A DNA stretch of 64,000 nucleotides from Crocinitomix catalasitica ATCC 23190. Lineage in GTDB: Bacteria > Bacteroidota > Bacteroidia > Flavobacteriales_D > Crocinitomicaceae. The position numbers and the translations under genes were made by a program. The notes below the pieces were generated by a model. That model did no database searches and was not told the DNA's origin. It saw nothing but the letters and a program-made list of their open reading frames with translations. Position 1 is the stretch's first letter; each line of letters begins with the position of its first letter. Shown here piece after piece: positions 55,543 to 63,946 of this stretch. The DNA lies in the NCBI RefSeq assembly GCF_000621625.1, contig NZ_JHXV01000005.1, positions 186,001 to 250,000 on the forward strand, written 5' to 3'.

Positions 55543-56377
55543 AATCTATTTTAGATGAAACTAATGGATTTGTTGATTCTGAACAATGTGTAGGAACAAT
55601 AACTACTTCAGGATTGTCCTTATAATACCTATTAACTTTTGCTAAACTATTTTTAAAATCCTTCCACGAATCAAAAAACAGCCTCACAATAGGATTAGGT
55701 AAAATCATTTCTTGATAGGATTTTTTGAGCCAACATGCATCTGCAATTAAAAAATATGGCCTTTTTTGTGTTTCTAATAAAACACCAATTTGTCCAGCTC
55801 CATGTCCAGGTAATTCCACTATCCTAATTGAATCATCTCCGAATAAATCGAAAGTTTTACCTAGAATTTCATCCTTTTGGGCAGTACAATGATCTTCAAT
55901 GATATGTACCCTATCCTTTAAATTATCAGGTAATAAACTTTTCAATACCCCTCTTGAAAAAGCGATGCTTTTGGATATATTCATAACATGCTTTAGTGCA
56001 ACTTTGGAGCAATAAAACAAGGCGTTTGGAAAATCCTTCATTCCTCCTACATGATCAGCATGAAAATGAGTTATAATCACATGATTAATAGATTTTGGGT
56101 CGATATTATTGGATTTTAATTGCGACGCAACTTCATCAGACTTATTAATAATGACCTTTGTTATTTTCGCATATATTTTATTGGGATAGTTTTTAGTCGC
56201 CTCAAAAAAACGAGAAGTATAACCTGTATCATATAAAACATTTCCAAATTCAGGATGCTCAATTAAGCCCCATAGTGCTTGGAATTCAATCTCTCGTCTT
56301 CTTCCACCACGAATTGCGTGATGTTCGTTCGAAAGGCAATGCCCAGCATAATTTAGATGTAATTTAACTTTCTTCAT
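55529..56377 (-). CDS. MBL-fold metallo-hydrolase
   Basis: A 282-residue metallo-beta-lactamase-fold hydrolase with the motif H104-FH106-A-D108-H109 (HxHxDH), a later ELPGHGAG motif and VVPTHCSE near the end. Gene neighbours suggest hydrolysis of a thioester, lactone or ester intermediate in the cluster. N-acyl-homoserine lactonase-like enzymes have the same layout, but quorum-related function is not indicated here. Overlaps the SDR gene by 14 bases. Confidence 0.88.
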   Translation of the reverse strand: MKKVKLHLNYAGHCLSNEHHAIRGGRRREIEFQALWGLIEHPEFGNVLYDTGYTSRFFEATKNYPNKIYAKITKVIINKSDEVASQLKSNNIDPKSINHVIITHFHADHVGGMKDFPNALFYCSKVALKHVMNISKSIAFSRGVLKSLLPDNLKDRVHIIEDHCTAQKDEILGKTFDLFGDDSIRIVELPGHGAGQIGVLLETQKRPYFLIADACWLKKSYQEMILPNPIVRLFFDSWKDFKNSLAKVNRYYKDNPEVVIVPTHCSESTNPLVSSKIDFDVL

Positions 56378-57362
56378 TCTTCTTAAACCAATTTACAAAT
56401 TCATGAATCGCTTCATCTGTACTCATTTTGGGTGAATATCCTAATAGTGTTTTTGCTTTAGAAATATCCATTGTAAGAGATTTCGCCAATGTTCCAACAC
56501 CATATTTAGTCAAGGTTGGTTCTTTCATTGTCGTTAATCTCGTCCAATTCTCCATTCCACCGGCAATCGTCTTTACTAACCAGAATGGTACATTTTTTGA
56601 CGGTGGTTCATGACCTAAAAGGAGAAGAACCTTAGCAATGGACTCCCATAAAACAACAGGATTTCCGTCCGATATATTATAAGTATTATTCATTGCGTCG
56701 CCATTCGCTTTTAAAGCTAAACATATGGCATCTGCAACGTTTGAAACGGCTGTAAGATCAGCTAAATTTTTACCATCACCAATTATCTTCAGTCGACCTT
56801 CTTTATAAGCGCGAATTAATCGCGGCATAATAACAGTATCACCTCTTCCTGTCAATGCTCTTGGTCTTAAAATTACATATGGAATTCCTGAATTTTCTAA
56901 TTCAATTTCTGCTAACCTCTTTGTTTCTGCATAAGCATTAATGAATTTGGAAGGTAATGGATCAGACTCTTTAATATCAAACTTATCCCTCATTTCAAAA
57001 TACATACTCGGTGTAGAAATAAAAACTATTTTCTGAACGTCGTATTTTTTTGCAGCTTTTAATAAATTTTGCATGGTCAAAACATTCGCACGCTCAAATT
57101 CTTCACGCTTTCCCCAAGGTGATGACAATGCCGCCGCGTGAATTATAATATCTATATCTTCAGTAATACTTTCTACGAAAGCAACTTCTTCTAAATCCCC
57201 TAAACGATAGGTTACTTTTTCGTGACCTACTGTATGTGAAGCTTTTAAAGTTCGTCCACTCGCAATCACTTGCTCAATGTCAATTAATTCAACTAACTTC
57301 TCTAAAGAACGATAGCCTAAAAACCCGGTCGCTCCTGTTAATAATATTTTCATTTTTCCCAA
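56364..57362 (-). CDS. NAD(P)-dependent epimerase/dehydratase-type SDR
   Basis: A 332-residue extended short-chain dehydrogenase with the nucleotide loop TGATGFLG (9-16) and catalytic Y144-AET-K148; S in STPSMYF is the nearby serine. Proteins of the 3-beta-hydroxysteroid dehydrogenase/isomerase group look alike, as do OleD reductases. It is the first gene of the leftward operon, with its promoter in 57363-57496. It probably reduces a beta-keto intermediate made by the KAS III enzyme. Confidence 0.87.
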   Translation of the reverse strand: MGKMKILLTGATGFLGYRSLEKLVELIDIEQVIASGRTLKASHTVGHEKVTYRLGDLEEVAFVESITEDIDIIIHAAALSSPWGKREEFERANVLTMQNLLKAAKKYDVQKIVFISTPSMYFEMRDKFDIKESDPLPSKFINAYAETKRLAEIELENSGIPYVILRPRALTGRGDTVIMPRLIRAYKEGRLKIIGDGKNLADLTAVSNVADAICLALKANGDAMNNTYNISDGNPVVLWESIAKVLLLLGHEPPSKNVPFWLVKTIAGGMENWTRLTTMKEPTLTKYGVGTLAKSLTMDISKAKTLLGYSPKMSTDEAIHEFVNWFKKNEES

Positions 57363-57431
57363 GATAATAAAGTAAAGATATCTAATTCATAATCTTTGCA
57401 ATAATTGAATTTTGCAAATCACTTTTTAGTA

Positions 57432-57448
57432 TTTGTGGATTCCGCAAA
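57432..57448. promoter_or_regulatory. Inverted repeat TTTGTGG-ATT-CCGCAAA in the divergent promoter
   Basis: A 17-base dyad with one mismatch between arms, located between the SDR operon (start 57362) and the FkbH-like gene (start 57497). The half-site CCGCAA/TTGCGG recurs upstream of the second leftward operon (62636-62669). It could be an operator shared by the cluster. Confidence 0.5.
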
Positions 57449-57496
57449 AATCAAAAAATACAACTGATTGTAATAAGATTTTTTTAGCTTAGATGT

Positions 57497-59200
57497 ATGA
57501 ATTTTGATGTCACACCCGATTCGTTAAGAGCTATTAATGCTGATGGTAAACACAACAGTAAAATAAAGTTAGCTATTATTGGATACCGCAGTACGAATAT
57601 GCTTGCTCCTTTTTTGGAAAAATCATTACATACGAATGGGATTAGTGCTTCGCTCTATCAAGGACAATATAACCAGGTTGAACATGAATTGTTTAATCCA
57701 GATTCTGCTTTAATCGCCTTTCAACCGGATGCTATTGTACTTTTAAATTCACTAGAAGCTTTACGTAAACAATGGTTTATTGATGGTACAAAACTTTCAG
57801 AGAACACAATAAGTCATTTTAACAAAGTCCAAGAAGCAATATCCTCACACCTTCCTGAAGCTATTCTGATTCATGAAAATTACGAATTGGATTATGACGG
57901 CATCTTTAATGCCTCGAATGAAAAAGGGTTCGTCTATCAAATACGCAAAATCAACGATAAATTAGCAGAATTTAAACCGAATCAAATTCTATTCGACAAA
58001 GCTACCTACCTCTCCTACTTAGGTTTAAAAAAATGTCGAAATAACGGTATGTTGAATTCTGTAGACTTGCCTTATACTAGTAATACTGAGGCAATAATTT
58101 CATGGGAATTATCTAGGATTATAGGCTCCTGTTTTGGACGTTTTAAAAAATGTTTGATTTTGGATTTGGACAATACGTTATGGGGTGGTATTATAGGTGA
58201 CGATGGTTTAGAAGGAATTCAAATTGGTGGAGACGGGAACGGCTTAATTTATTCAGCCATTCAACATTGGGCTTTAGGACTTAAAGAAAATGGCATTTTG
58301 CTCGCAATTTGTAGTAAAAACACGAAAAAAATGGCGGAAGAACCATTTATAAAACATCCGAATATGGTACTTTCTTTATCTGACATTGCTGTTTTTGTTG
58401 CGAATTGGTCGAATAAAGCAGAGAATATTAAATATATAAAGGAGACCTTAAATATCGATTATAATTCTATGGTTTTCATTGATGATAATCCGGTTGAAAG
58501 GGAAATTGTACAACAGAGTTTTCCAGATGTAACTGTTCCAGAAATTCCTGAAGACTTAGCCGATGTGCCAGATTATCTGAGAGCAATGAATTTTTTCCCG
58601 ATATATACACCAAGTCCTAATGAATTTGATAGAACTAATTTCTTCGTTCAAAATAAAGCGCGAAACGCTTTAAATTCTGAAACAATTTCAATTGATGATT
58701 ATTTAAAAAGTCTTAATCTAAAGGCGAAAATAGCTCCACTAACTTCCGTGAATATCGGTCGTATTTCAGAATTAAGCATGCGCTCGAATCAATTTAATTT
58801 GCGCACTCAACGTTATAATGTAACAGACCTGGAACGAATTTTAAAGGATTCGAACTACGCTGTGCAAACGGTAACACTGGAAGATAAATTTGGTTCTTAT
58901 GGCCTTATTGCAGTTGTCGTATTAAAACAAATGGATCATAAATCAATCTTTATTGAAAATTGGTTCATGAGTTGCAGAGCCATTCAACGTGGTGTTGAAG
59001 AAATGATGCTAAACGAATTGGTTACTTTTTGTAAAAGTATAGGAATTGATTCCTTAATTGGTGAATACTTGCACAGTGAAAAAAACACTATTGTTTCGGA
59101 ACACTTCTCAAGGCTAGGGTTCTGTGCTATAGACGACAATTGTTGGGAGTTGAAAATTGACAATTTCATACTAAAGCCAACAGTTATTGAACTCGTTTAA
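57497..59200 (+). CDS. FkbH-like HAD-IIIC family protein (glyceryl-carrier-forming type)
   Basis: A 567-residue protein: an N-terminal SGNH-like alpha/beta part (residues 1-205), a HAD domain with DLDNTLWGGIIGDDG at about residue 222, VFIDDNPVERE near residue 330, and a C-terminal GNAT-like acyltransferase part. Family members dephosphorylate 1,3-bisphosphoglycerate and load the glyceryl group on a carrier protein, for extender units or for tetronate rings. A carrier domain is encoded by the C-T didomain gene on the other side of the sulfotransferase gene. It is the only rightward gene in the cluster; its stop overlaps the sulfotransferase stop by four bases. Confidence 0.88.
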   Translation: MNFDVTPDSLRAINADGKHNSKIKLAIIGYRSTNMLAPFLEKSLHTNGISASLYQGQYNQVEHELFNPDSALIAFQPDAIVLLNSLEALRKQWFIDGTKLSENTISHFNKVQEAISSHLPEAILIHENYELDYDGIFNASNEKGFVYQIRKINDKLAEFKPNQILFDKATYLSYLGLKKCRNNGMLNSVDLPYTSNTEAIISWELSRIIGSCFGRFKKCLILDLDNTLWGGIIGDDGLEGIQIGGDGNGLIYSAIQHWALGLKENGILLAICSKNTKKMAEEPFIKHPNMVLSLSDIAVFVANWSNKAENIKYIKETLNIDYNSMVFIDDNPVEREIVQQSFPDVTVPEIPEDLADVPDYLRAMNFFPIYTPSPNEFDRTNFFVQNKARNALNSETISIDDYLKSLNLKAKIAPLTSVNIGRISELSMRSNQFNLRTQRYNVTDLERILKDSNYAVQTVTLEDKFGSYGLIAVVVLKQMDHKSIFIENWFMSCRAIQRGVEEMMLNELVTFCKSIGIDSLIGEYLHSEKNTIVSEHFSRLGFCAIDDNCWELKIDNFILKPTVIELV

Positions 59201-60279
59201 ATTGATTTTTGTTCATAGTTGAATTCTTCAAAAACAAACCCTAATCGATTATTTATTTGATTAATTAAATCATCACTCAAAGGCTCGTAATCATTCTTTT
59301 TATATGTTTTAATTGTTCCGAGATAATCCTTAAGTAATTCTTGATTTAAATGATAACCCAATTGATTATATATTTTCTGAATTGTATCAATTGGATTTTG
59401 TTGAACCTCTTTAAATGAAACTGAAATTTGTCGATCAGAACGAATCAATACTTTATCTTCTATCCAACGTTTATTAATTTCTTCGTAAGTTTCCAAAACA
59501 GTCTCATTCCTTCTCAATCTTAGCCCATCTATTGACTGAAAATTCGCCATATTATACCAAGTATTGTATAAATGGATTGAGGATTGAATCGTTTTATAAG
59601 GTTCCCGATGAATATGAACAAACTTTGCATCCGGATACATTTCCAGTAACAATGGAATTCGAGCTGTGTTCGCTGGTGACTTTAGCAGAATCACTGCTGA
59701 CTTCCCGTTCTTTTTTACCAATTTCCGAACAAATTTCAGATGTTTTCTCTTCCATTCTATAATCGTCTTCTCATCAGAATCCTTAAACGTCAAACAAGAC
59801 GAATATTTTAAGCCTGTCTCAGGAAAATGCGCGATTAAATAAGGTGTTGGTGCACCAAGAGCAGCCATTGCAATTTCTTCCTCTTGCGGACTATCCATAC
59901 GCATCGCCATATTATCCATTGCCCTTACTCCTGGCCCCACTTTATCCAATAAAGGAGTCAACAACTTTTCAGTTGCTAAAAATGAATTTGGAAATATGGT
60001 TTGATAAGTCGAAGGTGGAATAAAAGATTTATCTGCAGACATTAAATTAAGTAAATGAGTGGTCCCACAACGATAATGCCCCATAATAAATACAATATTT
60101 TCAGGAAACCCTTTATCTCGGTAAAAAAGATCTGGAATAGCCAATATTGAATTAAAAATCCCCATTAATAAATGCCCGAAAAATCGTGGAATATAACGAA
60201 TTGAAATTTTTGCTTTATTTTGAATGGCTAGCCGAACCATCGTTTGAGCAGATGCTCCAAAAAGAAAAGATAATTTCAT
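59197..60279 (-). CDS. PAPS-dependent sulfotransferase family protein
   Basis: A 360-residue sulfotransferase. The 5'-phosphosulfate-binding loop is GHYRCGTTHLLNLM (residues 67-80), and the 3'-phosphate-binding part is KSPANTARIPLLLEMYPDAKFVHIHREPYKTIQSS. It transfers sulfate from PAPS to a hydroxyl or amine acceptor. It begins 2 bases after the stop of the didomain gene, so it is in the same operon. The APS kinase at 2361-2918 could provide PAPS. The acceptor is unknown. Confidence 0.88.
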   Translation of the reverse strand: MKLSFLFGASAQTMVRLAIQNKAKISIRYIPRFFGHLLMGIFNSILAIPDLFYRDKGFPENIVFIMGHYRCGTTHLLNLMSADKSFIPPSTYQTIFPNSFLATEKLLTPLLDKVGPGVRAMDNMAMRMDSPQEEEIAMAALGAPTPYLIAHFPETGLKYSSCLTFKDSDEKTIIEWKRKHLKFVRKLVKKNGKSAVILLKSPANTARIPLLLEMYPDAKFVHIHREPYKTIQSSIHLYNTWYNMANFQSIDGLRLRRNETVLETYEEINKRWIEDKVLIRSDRQISVSFKEVQQNPIDTIQKIYNQLGYHLNQELLKDYLGTIKTYKKNDYEPLSDDLINQINNRLGFVFEEFNYEQKSI

Positions 60280-60281
60280 AT

Positions 60282-61715
60282 TTAGGATTTAAATTTTAGA
60301 AGAGCTTCGGCCATTTGTCGGATGGAAATTGATCCTGCTTGTTTCAATACTTCCGACAAAAACAACCCTTGTTTATTGTTACAATACTTCCCTCCTATTT
60401 CTTCGACTATAAAAAGTAAATTCAGAGACTCTCCTCCTAAGGATGTAAACGAAACATTAAAGTCATTCTCTGTGACTAGTTCTTGTAAATACTTTGACCA
60501 AATTTCTGCGATCTCCAATTCTAATGGTGATATAAGAATTCCTACATCGGAGTGTGATTCTGTTGACTTCTCAGGTTTTAGCATCGACTCCAGGCTTGAT
60601 TTAATATTATCAGCATTGTATTTAGAAGATAGGCTATAACAGATCCGCGTTCCAAATTTATGATGAACGACAGAAAAACAGATTGGAATTGTTGAAGTGT
60701 AAACTGGAATAGAATAAAAATCTAAGGCATTAAAACCTCCAAAGGACAAAGTATCTAAATCAATAAATCCTAAGTCTGAAATATAGCCACTCATTGCATA
60801 TTTATTCGATTTAAAAGAACGTCCTGCTTTTTTAGCAAACATTCTTTTTAAAACAAACAGTGGTAATAAATTGGCTATTTTTTCGAGTGGGTCTACTCCT
60901 AATTCCCTATTTGCTGCCAATTGTTTTAATAATTCAGCTTGAATTTCATTGATTGATTGATTTGGCTCTGTTTTTAAATAAATCGGCAAACTAAGATTTG
61001 ACAATACCTCGGTGTAAGCACCATGTCTTCTGCAATTTACAGGAATTAAAAACTGCGCTGTTGAATTGGTTTCTCTCGCATACCATTTTACCAGCTTTGC
61101 AATACCATTGTCAATTTTGGATGGAAAACGCATTAAAAGTGTTGAAAAATCATTTAAAATACCTGTCTCCGTTGGTCTTAATCCTGACCATTTATTGGTG
61201 AAACCTCCCCCATTTGTTGCTGGCCTTACTTTAATCTGATTCCGTAGTTCTTTTTCAGTTGGATGAATTGATATTTTTTCTGCAGTTTCTCCTTTTAATA
61301 TCGCAAACATTGTTGTAATCATTTTCATTGCACCTATACCATCCATTGCACTATGTAATATTCTAATTACAATAGTGGTAACTTCTGTTTGAAAGAGATG
61401 GAATTCAAAACATTCTCCATTATTTGAATTCATTTTTTTTCTATAAAGAGGACTTGAAAAATCTTCAGGACATTGTTTGTTATGTATGAGTACTAACGGT
61501 TTTCCGCCTTTATAACTCCATTTTTTATGTTCAAGTTTTAATGAAAGCATGGGATAAGCATCCACTAATTGATCAATTGCAAGATTAAATAGTCGGGGAT
61601 CAATTATATTATCACCTTTAATAATAAACTGCATTGCGAATGGAGGATTCAATTCCTCACCAATACCGTAAAGTTTTTCATTGAGTGTTAAAGCTCTTTG
61701 CCAATTCGCATGCAT
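60282..61715 (-). CDS. Free-standing condensation-carrier (C-T) didomain protein
   Basis: A 477-residue protein. Residues 1-370 fit an NRPS-type condensation domain, with the active-site H121-SAM-D125-G126 (HxxxDG). Residues 393-477 form a carrier domain with the phosphopantetheine site SLGGESL (S430). No adenylation or thioesterase domain is fused. It would catalyse ester or amide formation between carrier-bound acyl groups and an alcohol or amine, or transfer to an acceptor on its own carrier. A phosphopantetheinyl transferase is not encoded in the window. It sits between hydrolase and sulfotransferase genes, gaps of 4 and 2 bases. Confidence 0.85.
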   Translation of the reverse strand: MHANWQRALTLNEKLYGIGEELNPPFAMQFIIKGDNIIDPRLFNLAIDQLVDAYPMLSLKLEHKKWSYKGGKPLVLIHNKQCPEDFSSPLYRKKMNSNNGECFEFHLFQTEVTTIVIRILHSAMDGIGAMKMITTMFAILKGETAEKISIHPTEKELRNQIKVRPATNGGGFTNKWSGLRPTETGILNDFSTLLMRFPSKIDNGIAKLVKWYARETNSTAQFLIPVNCRRHGAYTEVLSNLSLPIYLKTEPNQSINEIQAELLKQLAANRELGVDPLEKIANLLPLFVLKRMFAKKAGRSFKSNKYAMSGYISDLGFIDLDTLSFGGFNALDFYSIPVYTSTIPICFSVVHHKFGTRICYSLSSKYNADNIKSSLESMLKPEKSTESHSDVGILISPLELEIAEIWSKYLQELVTENDFNVSFTSLGGESLNLLFIVEEIGGKYCNNKQGLFLSEVLKQAGSISIRQMAEALLKFKS

Positions 61716-61719
61716 AAGT

Positions 61720-62568
61720 TTAGCTTTTAGATATTAAATAAGCCTCAATCAAAGCGTTTACTTCATCTGGCTTTTCATATGAACACAGATGACCAGCGTT
61801 TGGGATAATATGAAAACCATCTGACTTTAAGGTCTTATAATTCTCGTAACCATAGGTATCTAATTTTGCAACACTATTTTCCTCTCCCCATAAAAGCAGA
61901 TGATTTGGAATAATATGTCCTTTAATTATAGGTTCTAAATTAAATGAATGCGCACTAAAAAACAAATCAACTCTTGATTGTTGCTGATTTTTTTGCTTTT
62001 GTTTTAAACGATACTTTTTAAAAAGTGGATCATTCGATTTTATAGAATTACCAAAAAGTATCTTCGGAAAAACACGCCTAACAATAAATCCTGGGGAAAT
62101 AATTTTCAAGGCAATCATCGTTCGTTTCTTCACTTTAGAGAAAGGATCTAGTTTTGCAACCCAAGATTTATTCACGATGCGTGGCAACATTAAATCACCT
62201 GGGCAGATATTAAATAAAATGAGTTTATTGATGATTTTTGGGTTTCGAATCGTAAAATCGAGCGCCAATGAAGCACCAATACAATTCCCGATTAGATGCA
62301 TGGACTCAATTCCCTTTTTTTCAACAAAAGCAGTCAATACGTTATTTATAATTTCTAAAGTCAAAGGTTGACCTGGATATTCGGATTCACCACAACCCGG
62401 CCAATCAATTCCATAAACTTTGTAATTCGAAGAGAAATACTCCATTTGATATTGCCAACTTTGCCAAAAACCACCACCGTTATGAAGAAAAAGTATTGGG
62501 TAACCTTCACCTGCTTCAACAACATTAACTGAAAGATTGGCCAATACAATACATTCTTCTTTTATCAT
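61720..62568 (-). CDS. Alpha/beta hydrolase with Cys at the nucleophile position
   Basis: A 282-residue alpha/beta-hydrolase. The oxyanion-hole motif is HNGGGF, the nucleophile elbow is G94-N-C96-I-G98 (usual Gx-Ser-xG), and the general base is H260 in NAGHLCSYEKPDEV. A cysteine nucleophile is known in dienelactone hydrolases and in some polyketide hydrolases, and often marks low-turnover or acyl-transfer activity. First gene of the second leftward operon. Might release or lactonise a carrier-bound product. Confidence 0.85.
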   Translation of the reverse strand: MIKEECIVLANLSVNVVEAGEGYPILFLHNGGGFWQSWQYQMEYFSSNYKVYGIDWPGCGESEYPGQPLTLEIINNVLTAFVEKKGIESMHLIGNCIGASLALDFTIRNPKIINKLILFNICPGDLMLPRIVNKSWVAKLDPFSKVKKRTMIALKIISPGFIVRRVFPKILFGNSIKSNDPLFKKYRLKQKQKNQQQSRVDLFFSAHSFNLEPIIKGHIIPNHLLLWGEENSVAKLDTYGYENYKTLKSDGFHIIPNAGHLCSYEKPDEVNALIEAYLISKS

Positions 62569-62635
62569 ACTTTATCTTAAACTACACGTATTAATTTGCA
62601 GATAAAGTTAACGATTTTAGATTCGGAAGATTATT

Positions 62636-62669
62636 GAATCCCGCAATAAGCATTTATGTTTTGCGGATT
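62636..62669. promoter_or_regulatory. Inverted repeat AATCCCGCAA ... TTGCGGATT before the second operon
   Basis: Left arm AATCCCGCAA (about 62637-62646), a spacer of about 14 bases, right arm TTGCGGATT (62661-62669), with one extra C in the left arm. Next to it is another partial copy, GAGCGGAAATC (62670-62680). It resembles the dyad at 57432-57448 and may bind the same regulator. Confidence 0.5.
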
Positions 62670-62815
62670 GAGCGGAAATCATCAAAATTGTTAAAGTAAA
62701 TCATTAGATAATTTCTAAATATTTAAAGTTAAGCGTCCTGATTTAATGAATTCTAAGGATGGCTACTGATATAATAATTTAATTATTAGATTTGTCAATA
62801 CTTAACTTAATATCT

Positions 62816-63706
62816 ATGAAACAATTATTATTATCTTTTTTCTATTTATTTACAGGGTTGACGACTTTCTCACAAGAAGAATTGAGGTTTGTTGAATTGG
62901 GCTCGGAATCTGCTTATTGCAGGATTTATGATTATCAAAACGGAAATGGATCTGTATATGCTTCTGCAAGTGGCGGTGTTCCGGACTATAGTTATCAATG
63001 GGAAAATCTTTCAACAGGTGAAACATCAATGAGTTCAACTTGGGGCGGTTTAAATCCTGGAGATTATAGAATCACTGTTACAGATAATGATGGGAATACC
63101 TTATCCGAAACAATTACTGTTGATTCCTTAAATCCAATTGCCAATTTTGATGTCATTTCAGATGATCTTGATCCAATTGAATGGGGATATATTGGCACTG
63201 CTCCTGCTACCGTAACTTTTGTGAATACTTCGTTATATTTTGCAAACCCATTGGTACCAATTGCTGATACGATTTTCTATTTCCAACCAGAAGCAACTGA
63301 AGGTGGGACATTTTACGAATCTTATCCGCTTTTAGAAACTTACACTTACAATTACGGAGGAGAATTTGACGCTTGCATGGTAGCTCTTACTGACAACGGA
63401 TGTACTGACACTATTTGTAAAACAATTGGTTTATTCGGTCCATTAACCATTGGTGAAGAAAGTTCGTCTAATCTTATTACAATCACAAGCCAACCCAATT
63501 CGAATCAAATCAGTATCAAACAAGCAGATGTCAAAAATGGCAATTTGGTGAAAATATACAGATTAACAGGACAATTGATATTACAAGAAGAAATTTACTC
63601 AAATACAGCACTACTTCCTTTTACAGGAACAAGAGGTATTTACATTTTTGAATTCTATGAAAACGACTCTATGCAATTAATTGGGTCCGGAAAATTTAAT
63701 TATTAA
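62816..63706 (+). CDS. Secreted SprB-repeat protein, right paralog flanking the biosynthetic cluster
   Basis: A 296-residue protein; the start at MKQLLLSFFYLFTGLTTFSQ gives a signal peptide, whereas the ATG at 62792 would precede it by eight residues. The domains follow the left paralog at 49564-50454 one by one: SprB-like repeat, GYIGTAPATVTFVNTSLYF, DTICKTIGLFGPL, and the tail ending GSGKFNY. Same length, same strand. It is followed three bases later by a lipoprotein gene, which the left copy lacks. Confidence 0.82.
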   Translation: MKQLLLSFFYLFTGLTTFSQEELRFVELGSESAYCRIYDYQNGNGSVYASASGGVPDYSYQWENLSTGETSMSSTWGGLNPGDYRITVTDNDGNTLSETITVDSLNPIANFDVISDDLDPIEWGYIGTAPATVTFVNTSLYFANPLVPIADTIFYFQPEATEGGTFYESYPLLETYTYNYGGEFDACMVALTDNGCTDTICKTIGLFGPLTIGEESSSNLITITSQPNSNQISIKQADVKNGNLVKIYRLTGQLILQEEIYSNTALLPFTGTRGIYIFEFYENDSMQLIGSGKFNY

Positions 63707-63709
63707 GAT

Positions 63710-63946
63710 ATGAAAAAACTAACTTTTATTTTATTTGGCATTTTATTCATTGTTACTGCTTGTAAAAAAAATCATACATGCACTTGTACTGAAAAATATA
63801 CTGGCCTTGAAAAAAATTACGAAACTAAAACTGATTCTATTATAGAAGGAATGAAAAAGGACGACGCTAAAGTACTTTGCGATGAAGGTGATATTCCAGC
63901 ACAAACAATTATGACCGAAACAATAGTCACGGATTGTGAACTATAG
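63710..63946 (+). CDS. Small lipoprotein
   Basis: A 78-residue protein with a lipoprotein signal peptide (MKKLTFILFGILFIVTAC, lipobox VTAC, lipidated C18), followed by KKNHTCTCTEKY and an acidic mature part with two further cysteines. Starts three bases after the SprB-like gene stop, hence co-transcribed. Function unknown. Confidence 0.8.
   Translation: MKKLTFILFGILFIVTACKKNHTCTCTEKYTGLEKNYETKTDSIIEGMKKDDAKVLCDEGDIPAQTIMTETIVTDCEL

Noticed and set aside
50585-62568. Reading the cluster as an OleABCD hydrocarbon pathway
   Set aside because: KAS III, SDR, ligase and hydrolase recall OleA, D, C and B, but the hydrolase has Cys where OleB has Asp, the ligase is of the short TIGR02304 type, and FkbH, C-T and sulfotransferase have no place in that pathway.
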